NCBI GenBank assembly: GCA_019416685.1
Contig: DXWV01000041.1
Location: forward strand, 1 to 30,917
From: Bacteroides sp.
GTDB taxonomy: Bacteria; Bacteroidota; Bacteroidia; Bacteroidales; Bacteroidaceae
Direction: 5' to 3'
DNA: 30,917 bases
Positions within the stretch are counted from its first letter, which is position 1; every line of letters begins with the position of its first letter. The notes below the pieces were generated by a model. The model did no database searches, was not told the origin of the DNA, and saw nothing but the letters and a program-made list of their open reading frames with translations. Below are positions 1 to 7,673 of the stretch, piece by piece. The position numbers and the translations under genes were made by a program.

Positions 1-43
1 CAACATTAAAAGTGTTGTGCTCTACCTGCTGAGCTAGCGAATC
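1..43 (-). tRNA. tRNA-Lys (anticodon TTT), 5' part only
   Basis: Read on the minus strand from 43 down to 1, the sequence gives a 7-base acceptor strand GATTCGC, then TA, a D arm with GCTC/GAGC around AGCAGGTA, and an anticodon arm CAACA-CTTTTAA-TGTTG. The anticodon TTT (plus-strand positions 8-10) specifies lysine. The gene runs off the left edge after the anticodon stem, so the variable loop, T arm and 3' acceptor strand are not visible. A minus-strand promoter element lies 26 bases upstream. Confidence 0.9.
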
Positions 44-68
44 AATCCTTATTGCTGTTAAGCGGGTG

Positions 69-76
69 CAAAGATA
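69..76 (-). promoter_or_regulatory. Bacteroides -7 box of the tRNA-Lys gene
   Basis: The minus strand reads TATCTTTG here, a full match to the Bacteroides -7 consensus TAnnTTTG. It points at the tRNA, whose mature 5' end is at 43, so a short 5' leader removed by RNase P is expected. No clear -33 TTTG was seen. Confidence 0.6.
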
Positions 77-119
77 GAGGGATTTTTTTAATTGCCAAAG
101 AAAATCTAATATTTTTTCT

Positions 120-127
120 TATCTTTG
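120..127 (+). promoter_or_regulatory. Bacteroides -7 box of ettA
   Basis: TATCTTTG matches TAnnTTTG and lies 33 bases before the ATG at 161. Transcription would begin around 133, which places the alternative TTG codon at 125 upstream of the transcript and supports the ATG as start. Confidence 0.65.
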
Positions 128-160
128 TACCAAATTACATTTTACACATTATTATATAAT

Positions 161-1855
161 ATGGCAACAGTAGACGATAAAAAGATTATTTTCTCAATGG
201 TGGGAGTGAGTAAATCCTTCCAGAATAATAAACAGGTATTAAAAAATATTTACCTATCCTTTTTCTATGGAGCAAAGATTGGTATCATTGGTCTTAACGG
301 ATCGGGTAAATCTACCTTGCTGAAGATTATTGCCGGACTGGAAAAATCCTATCAAGGAGAGGTAGTCTTCTCACCGGGCTATTCGGTTGGTTATCTGGCT
401 CAGGAACCCTACCTGGATAATACAAAAACGGTAAAAGAAATTGTAATGGAAGGGGTACAACCTATTGTTGATGCACTGAACGAATACGAAGAGATCAACC
501 AGAAATTTGGTTTGCCCGAGTATTATGAAGACCAGGATAAAATGGATCTGCTTTTTGCCCGCCAAGGAGAGTTACAGGATATTATTGATGCTACTGATGC
601 TTGGAATCTGGATAGCAAGTTGGAGCGTGCTATGGATGCTCTGCGTTGTCCGCCAGAAGACCAATTGGTAGAAAATCTGTCCGGTGGTGAACGCCGTCGT
701 GTGGCACTTTGTCGTCTATTGCTACAGAAGCCAGATATCCTTCTCCTTGATGAACCTACTAACCACCTTGATGCAGAGTCTATTGACTGGCTTGAACAAC
801 ACTTGCAACAATATGAAGGTACAGTAATTGCCGTAACGCATGACCGTTACTTCCTTGATCATGTAGCCGGATGGATTCTTGAACTGGATCGCGGTGAAGG
901 TATTCCTTGGAAAGGTAACTACTCCAGTTGGCTTGAACAGAAAACCAAACGTATGGAAATGGAGGAGAAGACTGCAAGCAAACGCCGTAAAACACTTGAA
1001 CGCGAGTTGGATTGGGTACGTATGGCTCCTAAAGCTCGTCAGGCTAAAGGTAAAGCTCGTCTGAATTCATATGATAAGTTGCTGAATGAGGATGTAAAAG
1101 AGAAAGAAGAGAAGCTTGAGATATTTATTCCCAATGGTCCTCGTCTGGGAAATAAGGTAATTGAGGCTAAGCATGTGGCCAAGGCTTATGGTGATAAATT
1201 ACTTTTTGATGATCTCAACTTTATGCTTCCTCCTAATGGCATTGTAGGTATTATCGGTCCTAATGGTGCAGGTAAGACAACGCTTTTCCGCTTGATAATG
1301 GGGCTTGATGCCGTGGATAAAGGTGAGTTTGAAGTAGGAGAGACTGTAAAGGTAGCCTATGTAGATCAACAGCATAAAGATATTGATCCTAATAAGACCG
1401 TTTACCAGGTTATTTCCGGTGGTACGGAATTGATTCGTATGGGGGGGCGTGATATCAATGCGCGTGCTTATCTTTCACGTTTTAACTTCTCCGGTGCTGA
1501 TCAGGAAAAACTTTGTGGAATGCTTTCAGGTGGTGAGCGTAATCGTTTGCACCTTGCTATTGCATTGAAAGAAGAGGGTAATGTACTTCTTCTCGATGAA
1601 CCTACCAATGATATTGATGTGAATACGCTTCGTGCACTTGAAGAAGGTCTTGAAGACTTTGCAGGATGTGCCGTTGTTATTTCGCATGACCGTTGGTTCC
1701 TTGATCGTATCTGTACTCACATTCTTGCTTTTGAAGGAGATTCAAATGTGTTCTATTTTGAAGGCTCATATTCGGAGTATGAAGAGAATAAACAGAAGCG
1801 ATTAGGTAATGAAGAACCCAAACGTGTTCGTTATAGAAAGCTCGTTAATGACTGA
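161..1855 (+). CDS. ettA: ABC-F translation factor EttA (energy-dependent translational throttle)
   Basis: Soluble ABC-F ATPase with two nucleotide-binding domains and no membrane segment. The family binds the ribosomal E site and, in E. coli EttA, gates the first elongation steps according to ATP/ADP level. In the 564-residue protein the first Walker A GLNGSGKST is near residue 44, signature LSGGE near 173 and Walker B LLLDEPTNHLD near 194. The linker (roughly 275-310) carries APKARQAKGKARL, typical of the EttA P-site-tRNA interaction motif. The second domain has GPNGAGKTT, LSGGERNR and DEPTNDID. Length is close to E. coli EttA (555). An in-frame TTG at 125 would add 12 residues but overlaps the -7 box, so the ATG at 161 is chosen. 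A G7 run at 1441-1447 lies in the second domain. The gene appears monocistronic, with a hairpin downstream. Confidence 0.93.
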   Translation: MATVDDKKIIFSMVGVSKSFQNNKQVLKNIYLSFFYGAKIGIIGLNGSGKSTLLKIIAGLEKSYQGEVVFSPGYSVGYLAQEPYLDNTKTVKEIVMEGVQPIVDALNEYEEINQKFGLPEYYEDQDKMDLLFARQGELQDIIDATDAWNLDSKLERAMDALRCPPEDQLVENLSGGERRRVALCRLLLQKPDILLLDEPTNHLDAESIDWLEQHLQQYEGTVIAVTHDRYFLDHVAGWILELDRGEGIPWKGNYSSWLEQKTKRMEMEEKTASKRRKTLERELDWVRMAPKARQAKGKARLNSYDKLLNEDVKEKEEKLEIFIPNGPRLGNKVIEAKHVAKAYGDKLLFDDLNFMLPPNGIVGIIGPNGAGKTTLFRLIMGLDAVDKGEFEVGETVKVAYVDQQHKDIDPNKTVYQVISGGTELIRMGGRDINARAYLSRFNFSGADQEKLCGMLSGGERNRLHLAIALKEEGNVLLLDEPTNDIDVNTLRALEEGLEDFAGCAVVISHDRWFLDRICTHILAFEGDSNVFYFEGSYSEYEENKQKRLGNEEPKRVRYRKLVND

Positions 1856-1900
1856 TATTTATGATATTCTGAAAGCTTTCTAAAGCTTTCAGTTTCAAAT

Positions 1901-1940
1901 GGGAAGCTCCGTGGTTTTACTGCGGAGCTTCTCGTGTTTT
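1901..1940 (+). terminator. Rho-independent terminator of ettA
   Basis: GAAGCTCCG (1903-1911) and CGGAGCTTC (1923-1931) form a perfect 9-bp stem with an 11-base loop, extendable by a G-U and a G-C pair, followed by the T-rich stretch GTGTTTTATAAT. It lies 48 bases past the ettA stop. Confidence 0.75.
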
Positions 1941-2012
1941 ATAATGCAATAAAATGTTTGTTACTCTTAAAAAACGACATGAAAATGTAATGTGATTTTA
2001 AATCTTATTAAT

Positions 2013-2020
2013 TATATTTG
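2013..2020 (+). promoter_or_regulatory. Bacteroides -7 box of the TonB receptor operon
   Basis: TATATTTG matches TAnnTTTG, 53 bases before the ATG at 2074. The predicted leader of about 45 bases is AT-rich, as is common in Bacteroides. A -33 element is not convincing. Confidence 0.6.
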
Positions 2021-2073
2021 CACTTCAAAACATTTATTAATTAACAAATTCTATTAACTAACAAACAGAATTT

Positions 2074-4755
2074 ATGAGAAGACATCTAATTCATTTCCTG
2101 CTGGTTGCAATACTGACAGTTTGCTCTGCTGCTACTGCCTTTGCCCAGACTACAGTGAAAGGTCAAGTTGTTGATGCGGAAACCGGTGATCCATTGATTG
2201 GTGCAGCCGTTATGGCGGAGGGTACTTCACAAGGTACTGTTACCGATCTTGATGGTAAATTTGCCTTAAGTATCACTCCTAATGCAACATTACTATTTAA
2301 GTATGTTGGTTTCAAAGACCTAAAAAAGAAAATAATGCAGAAGGGTTCTTCTGTGGATTTAGGTATTGTAAAGCTAGAACAGGAAGCTGTGATGTTGAAT
2401 GACGTAACAATTACTTCATCTATTGCTATTTCACGTAAAACTCCGGTGGCAGTATCTACTGTTGATCCGGTATTTATCTCAGAGAAGTTGGGTACACAAG
2501 AATTTCCGGAAATATTGAAATCTACTCCGGGTGTATATGCTTCCAAAGATAATGGTGGTTTTGGTGAGTCCCGCGTAACAGTACGTGGTTTTGGTACTTC
2601 CAATGTGGGAGTGATGATTAATGGTGTCCCTATGAATGATATGGAATGGGGCGGCATTTATTGGTCCAATTGGGCAGGTTTGTCAGATGTAACACGTTCT
2701 ATGCAGGTACAAAGAGGATTAGGTGCATCCAAGCTTTCTTCTCCGTCTGTAGGTGGGTCTATCAATGTTATAACAAATTCTACTGATGCACAAAAAGGCG
2801 GTACACTATCCTATGGTGTTGGTAATGACGGCTATAACAAAGTATTGTTTAGCCTTTCTTCTGGATTGACAAAAGATGGTTGGGCTTTTTCGGTTTTAGG
2901 TTCTAAAACATGGGGTGACGGATACATTCAGGGATGTGAATTTGAGGCATACTCCTGGTTTGTTAATATATCCAAGCGTATTGGTGACAGCCACTCTTTG
3001 TCATTGACTGCAACCGGAGCACCTCAGACTCATAATAAGCGTTATGATGAGTTGACCATTGAAGAATGGGACAAGCAAAAGAAAGTAAACAAAGGTTTAG
3101 GTTATCGTTATAATGCCGCTTTCGGATACGATATTAATGGTAAAGGCATGACTGGTACCAGTTATAACTCTTATCACAAACCACAGATTTCTTTAAATCA
3201 TGTATGGGACATCGACCGTAAATCAAGTCTTTCTTCTTCTGTATATATGTCTATTGGTGACGGTTTCGGATATAGAGGCGTAGGCAACACCAGTAGTCTG
3301 TATGGAGCAACATCCGGTATTCCTAATACAACTTATCGTAGAATAGACGGAACTATGGATTATGCTGCTATAATGGAGCAAAATGCAGCTTCTGACAATG
3401 GTAGTAAAGTAGCTTTAGCTAAAAACATGAATACCCATCTTTGGTATGGGCTTTTATCCACTTATACTAACCAGGTAAATGATTATTTGAATTTGCAGGG
3501 TGGTATCGATCTTCGCTACTACAATGGAGGTCACAAGGCTGAGATTGTAGATTTGATGGGAGGTGATTTTGTAGTCGATCCTGACAGAAAAAATGTAGGA
3601 TATAAAAAGGATGATACAGCCTGGCAGAATGAACGTCTGGGTGTAGGTGATGTTGTTTATCGTAACTTCGATAGTTACATTGCACAATATGGTGCATTTG
3701 GTCAAGCTGAGTATTCTCAGGACAAGCTTTCTGTTATCGTATCCGGAAATGTGAATGCTGCTTCAAACTGGCGTAAAGGTTATTTTTATACAGACAATGA
3801 AAAGTCTGCAACGAAGACCAAAGTCGGATATGGAATCAAAGGCGGTGTAAACTATAATATTGATAGCCATCATAATGTATTTGCCAATGTAGGTTACTAC
3901 TCTCGTACTCCGTATTTCTCGGGTGGTATTTTCCTTAACTCTCAAACAAGCAATGCGCTCAATCCTAATTGTAAGAATGAAGGTGTATTCTCTTTTGAAT
4001 TAGGTTATGGATTTGTTTCTCCTATTTTCTCTGCCAATTTGAATCTTTATCGTACAACCTGGGATGACCGTACCATCCAGAAACGCTTGTCGGTATCGCA
4101 AGAAAGTTCTTATGTGTACCTGAATGGTGTGGGTGAATTGCATCAAGGTATTGAACTGGACTTCATTTTGCGTCCCGTTCGTGCGTTGACAATTAATGGT
4201 ATGTTCTCTTTCGGTGATTGGACAATGACAAAAGACAACGTACTCGGATATATGTATGACGGACAGGGACAAGCTGTTGACAAAAGTATGAAACCTGTAG
4301 CTCCTGGTTCGGAAGAACATGCACGCTTGCTTATGAATACAAAAGGCGTTAAGATTGGTAATGCTGCCCAGACAACAGCGTCTTTAGATGTAAATTATGA
4401 GATACTGAAAGGACTTCGTGTTTTTGTCGGTGGATTATTTAATGGTCGTAACTACTCTGAATATGATATTGCAGGTCTGATTACTACCAGTACTTTGAAT
4501 GGAGATCCGGTAGATGTAGCACAACCATGGCGCATACCTTCTTCTTTTACCTTTGATGCAGGTGTTAGCTATAAGTTTAAGATTGCCGGTATTGATGCAA
4601 CCTGGACTGCTAATTGCAACAATTTGCTAAATGAACAGTATATTACTGATGCTACAGACAATGGTGCCAAAACCGGTGGTCACGGATGGAAAGATGCAAC
4701 TGTATTCTATGGCTTCGGACGTACTTGGTCTATGGGTATGAAGATTAGATTCTAA
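2074..4755 (+). CDS. TonB-dependent outer-membrane receptor with N-terminal CarboxypepD_reg-like domain
   Basis: An 893-residue outer-membrane transporter. Residues 1-25 are a signal peptide ending AFAQ. Residues about 27-102 form the carboxypeptidase-regulatory-like (beta-sandwich) domain typical of Bacteroidetes receptors (GQVVDAETGDPLIGAAV, TVTDLDGKFAL). About 120-236 is the plug (TPGVYAS, VTVRGFGTSNVGVMING, PSVGGSINVITN), and the rest is the 22-strand barrel, ending in FGRTWSMGMKIRF with a terminal Phe as expected for BAM-dependent folding. It is shorter than typical SusC proteins (about 1000) and the partner gene is not a SusD, so I call it a TonB receptor rather than SusC. The next gene starts within a few bases and is surely co-transcribed. 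The substrate cannot be read from sequence. Confidence 0.92.
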   Translation: MRRHLIHFLLVAILTVCSAATAFAQTTVKGQVVDAETGDPLIGAAVMAEGTSQGTVTDLDGKFALSITPNATLLFKYVGFKDLKKKIMQKGSSVDLGIVKLEQEAVMLNDVTITSSIAISRKTPVAVSTVDPVFISEKLGTQEFPEILKSTPGVYASKDNGGFGESRVTVRGFGTSNVGVMINGVPMNDMEWGGIYWSNWAGLSDVTRSMQVQRGLGASKLSSPSVGGSINVITNSTDAQKGGTLSYGVGNDGYNKVLFSLSSGLTKDGWAFSVLGSKTWGDGYIQGCEFEAYSWFVNISKRIGDSHSLSLTATGAPQTHNKRYDELTIEEWDKQKKVNKGLGYRYNAAFGYDINGKGMTGTSYNSYHKPQISLNHVWDIDRKSSLSSSVYMSIGDGFGYRGVGNTSSLYGATSGIPNTTYRRIDGTMDYAAIMEQNAASDNGSKVALAKNMNTHLWYGLLSTYTNQVNDYLNLQGGIDLRYYNGGHKAEIVDLMGGDFVVDPDRKNVGYKKDDTAWQNERLGVGDVVYRNFDSYIAQYGAFGQAEYSQDKLSVIVSGNVNAASNWRKGYFYTDNEKSATKTKVGYGIKGGVNYNIDSHHNVFANVGYYSRTPYFSGGIFLNSQTSNALNPNCKNEGVFSFELGYGFVSPIFSANLNLYRTTWDDRTIQKRLSVSQESSYVYLNGVGELHQGIELDFILRPVRALTINGMFSFGDWTMTKDNVLGYMYDGQGQAVDKSMKPVAPGSEEHARLLMNTKGVKIGNAAQTTASLDVNYEILKGLRVFVGGLFNGRNYSEYDIAGLITTSTLNGDPVDVAQPWRIPSSFTFDAGVSYKFKIAGIDATWTANCNNLLNEQYITDATDNGAKTGGHGWKDATVFYGFGRTWSMGMKIRF

Positions 4756-4783
4756 TTTTATGATAATAAAGAATATAACAAGT

Positions 4784-6184
4784 ATGAAAAAGATATTATT
4801 GGCAACTGCAGCGTTGGCGTTTGTATTCGTTTCATGTAATCATGAACCCGAATTTGACGGAATGAAAGAATATAGTCCGGGAAACGTTTTGAAATTAGAA
4901 TTGACCTACGCCGGTGATTACACATCGACAGGTGGATTTCTTGATGGTGAAGACAATCCTGATAATCCTACAGCTCCTGCTAAGGTAAATATAGAAAAGT
5001 GGATGAACTCTACTTATTATACGGCAGAAAAGGGTTCGGAAGCTACCATTAAATATAATCTGCTTAAAACATCTTATTCTGATGAAGTAGGGTTCAATGA
5101 AGATTTCCAAAGAAATTTTGTAAATGGAGCCAATACTGAGATTCAGGGATGGATGAATTATTTCACCGGTGATAAGACTTGGGTTAATAAGATATATAGT
5201 GGAAATGCATATACCCAGATGGCTAATGGTGATGCTGAAACTACTGAGGCATGGCTTATTACTCCTAAATACACAGTAGTAAAAGGTGATAAATTCAGCT
5301 TTGATGTTTGTGTCGGATATTATAAAGGAGATTGTTTGCAGGTTCTCATTTCTGAAGATTTTTCTGGTTCAAGTTCGGATGTTACTTCTAAATATACTAC
5401 CTGGAAAGATGTGACGGAGAGCTTTAACATCCCTAAGGAACCAACAAATGCTTATGGCAAATTGGGACCTGCCGGTGAGATAGATTTATCTTCTTATGAA
5501 GGAAAGGCTATCAATATTGCATTCAAATACTCTGGTGCTCTTGATACAAAAACTACCACCATTCAGCTGGATAACATCCATATTGCTCGTGAAGTATCAG
5601 TGACATCAACTGTTGTTAAAGAGGCACGTGCAGTAGTTGATAACGATAAGAGCACATGGATTGTGACTCTTCCAAGCGACATTCCCGACATTCTGGTGAA
5701 TGAAGACTTTGAAAAAGGAAAGGATTATGATAATGTCGCTCTGGATGGCTGGTGTAACAGCAAGATGAAGGGTGAAAAATCTTGGGAATACAGATCGTAC
5801 CAGAATAACAGATATGCCAGTATCACAGCCTTTAATAATGGTGAGTTAGAAGCATGGCTGATTACCCCTGCACTAATTCTGCAGAAAGAGATGGTATTGA
5901 ACTTTGATTTTGAGTATAGATATCTGGCAGGTGACGTATTTACGTTGATGATTTCTACTGATTTCAATGGTGATCCATCAAACATATCTTCTGCTACTTG
6001 GGTTGACATTACACCGGATAACTTGGACAAAACCAATGACAAAGCGTTTACTTCGTATAGTGTAGACTTGACATCATATATCGGTCAGACTGTTTATATT
6101 GGTTTCCGCTATATTGGTGACAATGCTACCGGACTTACAACTACTTGTCAGATTGATAATGTATATGTAGGTATTCCTAAATAA
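4784..6184 (+). CDS. Surface lipoprotein with two choice-of-anchor-J (cleaved-adhesin-like) domains
   Basis: The start is placed at 4784 because MKKILLATAALAFVFVSC is a clean lipoprotein signal with the acylated Cys at residue 18; an ATG at 4760 would add eight residues in front of the signal peptide. The following residues NHEPEFD are acidic, compatible with surface export of Bacteroides lipoproteins. The 466-residue protein contains two similar beta-sandwich domains, roughly 105-275 and 305-465, each opening with NEDF, carrying EAWLITP in the middle and ending in QLDNIHI or QIDNVYV: the choice-of-anchor-J pattern. It is encoded 28 bases after the TonB receptor and probably forms a lid or ligand-binding partner for it, in the position SusD occupies in Sus-like systems. 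That role is inference. Confidence 0.82.
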   Translation: MKKILLATAALAFVFVSCNHEPEFDGMKEYSPGNVLKLELTYAGDYTSTGGFLDGEDNPDNPTAPAKVNIEKWMNSTYYTAEKGSEATIKYNLLKTSYSDEVGFNEDFQRNFVNGANTEIQGWMNYFTGDKTWVNKIYSGNAYTQMANGDAETTEAWLITPKYTVVKGDKFSFDVCVGYYKGDCLQVLISEDFSGSSSDVTSKYTTWKDVTESFNIPKEPTNAYGKLGPAGEIDLSSYEGKAINIAFKYSGALDTKTTTIQLDNIHIAREVSVTSTVVKEARAVVDNDKSTWIVTLPSDIPDILVNEDFEKGKDYDNVALDGWCNSKMKGEKSWEYRSYQNNRYASITAFNNGELEAWLITPALILQKEMVLNFDFEYRYLAGDVFTLMISTDFNGDPSNISSATWVDITPDNLDKTNDKAFTSYSVDLTSYIGQTVYIGFRYIGDNATGLTTTCQIDNVYVGIPK

Positions 6185-6230
6185 GAACCTGACGTTCGAT
6201 TTTATAAGAAAGAACCGGTTTATAAATAAA

Positions 6231-6278
6231 AGTGCACCCCAAAGGTCTGATAAAACTTTTGGGGTGCATTCATTTTTG
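6231..6278. terminator. Bidirectional terminator between convergent genes
   Basis: TGCACCCCAAA (6233-6243) and TTTGGGGTGCA (6258-6268) make a perfect 11-bp stem, extendable by two further pairs, around a loop of about 10 bases. T-rich sequence follows on the plus strand (ATTCATTTTT) and A-rich sequence precedes it, giving a U-tract for the minus strand too. It serves the plus-strand lipoprotein gene and the minus-strand gene ending at 6329. Confidence 0.82.
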
Positions 6279-6328
6279 AGATGCTTTCTTCTCTTTTTTT
6301 CCTTGTATTTCAAAGATTAGTTTTTCTT

Positions 6329-7402
6329 TCAGAACTTCATTCTCATCACCACCGGCTTATGATCGCTATAATCCACTTCCGGAGAGAAATAATCCAACCC
6401 TTCAAAGTCTTTTGTGTGTAGGATATAGTCAATCCTCAACAGCTTCTTGAAATAGCGGAAAGTGTACATATATCCATGTCCGCAGGTTTGAAAGCCATCC
6501 TTTAGTTTATCACCTTTCATGGTGCGGTATGTATAGGATGAAGGCAGTGAGTTGAAGTCACCGCATACTAATGTAGGGTAGGGGGAAGCGGTTATCATTC
6601 TGTGCAGTTCTTTTGCTTGAGCGGCACGTTTCACAAAATTCTCTTCCAGCCCTGCTGCCAGTTTATGAATTGCATTTTCGGTACCGATGGTGTTCTCTGT
6701 GGCGAGTTCTTTTTCCAGAATACGTTTGTTACTGCTCACCTCTGTTGTCTGGAGATGGTTATTGAAGATACGGATTGTTTTTCCATTCACATTGATATCG
6801 CATTGCATACTGCAATTTCTGCTGTCCGGATGCGTGATAAGTACAGTATTCCGGATGGGAAACTTGCTGAATATAGCTACCTGTAAGATGGACGTTCCGT
6901 CTGTTGGTTTGGGTATAGAATAGTAGGGCCATGCAGAAAGCACCTGCTTTACACTATCCTCATTGAACTCACGATTGCTGCCAAACTCCTGCATACACAG
7001 GATGTCTACACCTTGTTCCTCCATGAAGCAGGCTATTTCTTTGCAGGAATATCCGGTCTGATCTCCATTAAAAGCATCCACATTGTAGGTGGCGAGGGTT
7101 AGTGGTGCTTTAGCTATATCCGGAGAAGAGAACTGAATGACCCGGTTCAGGTATATCCAGTTGCCAAAGATGGCGATGAGGGGGATGAGTAACCATATCC
7201 GGAGCCGTACGGCCCAGTAGATAAGTACAATGAGATTTATTAGCAATAATACCGGCAATGCAAGGCCTATAAAGGCGAAACCGCTGCATTTGTCTGGAGA
7301 TACATAACCAGAGAAAGCTCCTGCCAGTGTGATACCTGCCAGTATAGAGGTTATTACAATTGATATGCAATAAAATAGTTTGAATACAGCTCTTTTTCCC
7401 AT
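6329..7402 (-). CDS. Membrane-anchored endonuclease/exonuclease/phosphatase (EEP) family protein
   Basis: A 357-residue protein with three N-terminal membrane segments (about 7-29, 41-64, 68-85) followed by an EEP (DNase I-like) domain from about residue 100 to the end. Conserved motifs are ATYNVDA (Asn107), LCMQEF (Glu139, metal ligand), NNHLQTT (His216), VCGDFNS (281-285) and YSDHKPVV (346-351), so the catalytic set is complete. The family includes Mg-dependent phosphodiesterases acting on nucleic acids, phospholipids or inositol phosphates; the substrate cannot be assigned. The charge pattern around the segments does not settle which side the domain faces. It converges on the lipoprotein gene and shares its terminator. 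No convincing promoter was seen; the upstream 266 bases are occupied by a word-repeat element. Confidence 0.85.
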   Translation of the reverse strand: MGKRAVFKLFYCISIVITSILAGITLAGAFSGYVSPDKCSGFAFIGLALPVLLLINLIVLIYWAVRLRIWLLIPLIAIFGNWIYLNRVIQFSSPDIAKAPLTLATYNVDAFNGDQTGYSCKEIACFMEEQGVDILCMQEFGSNREFNEDSVKQVLSAWPYYSIPKPTDGTSILQVAIFSKFPIRNTVLITHPDSRNCSMQCDINVNGKTIRIFNNHLQTTEVSSNKRILEKELATENTIGTENAIHKLAAGLEENFVKRAAQAKELHRMITASPYPTLVCGDFNSLPSSYTYRTMKGDKLKDGFQTCGHGYMYTFRYFKKLLRIDYILHTKDFEGLDYFSPEVDYSDHKPVVMRMKF

Positions 7403-7412
7403 AATTGTTTAA

Positions 7413-7673
7413 TTGACAGTTGACAGTTGATAATTGACAGTTGACGGTTGACAGTTGCTATGCAGTATGACGGTGCTACTCATCTCTTCTGAGAGGGGGG
7501 GACTTTTGGGAAATTTTTGTGGTGTAATTATTTTTTTTTCTTCTCAATTTGTTTAGAAGATTGCACTGTGCGTTTATATGTCATTGTAATTATGGAGCAG
7601 CCTCCTCTCGAGTAATTGGTTACGTTTTCCCCCCTGCATAGTAACTGTCAATTGTCAACTGTCAATTGTCAAC
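7413..7673. repeat. Element A: inverted arrays of the heptamer TTGACAG around a 168-base spacer
   Basis: The left arm is seven consecutive 7-base units from 7413 to 7461 (TTGACAG, TTGACAG, TTGATAA, TTGACAG, TTGACGG, TTGACAG, TTGCTAT) followed by GCAG. On the other strand the right arm (7673 down to 7634) reads TTGACAA, TTGACAG, TTGACAA, TTGACAG, TTACTAT, GCAG. Aligned, 7426-7465 and 7634-7673 match at 36 of 40 positions as an inverted repeat. The spacer 7466-7633 has no ORF of note; it holds G7 and T9 homopolymers and a 6-bp dyad TCTTCT/AGAAGA. The TGA stop of the histidine kinase gene (7671-7669) is inside the outermost right unit. Confidence 0.85.

Noticed and set aside
125..160. TTG start adding 12 residues to EttA
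   Set aside because: The codon overlaps the TATCTTTG promoter element, and the added residues do not resemble EttA N termini; the ATG at 161 fits family length.
1441..1447. G7 run in ettA as a phase-variation tract
   Set aside because: Seven bases is short, the frame is intact, and a switch in a conserved translation factor would be unexpected.
2163..2657. 164-residue open frame antisense to the TonB receptor
   Set aside because: It lies fully within a strongly supported gene, has no recognisable domain and shows the composition expected of a shadow frame.
4760..4783. Upstream ATG for the anchor-J lipoprotein
   Set aside because: It puts eight residues ahead of an otherwise complete lipoprotein signal peptide starting at 4784.
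2074..6184. Classical SusCD polysaccharide utilisation locus
   Set aside because: The receptor is shorter than SusC, the partner has no SusD features, and no glycoside hydrolase or sensor gene is adjacent.
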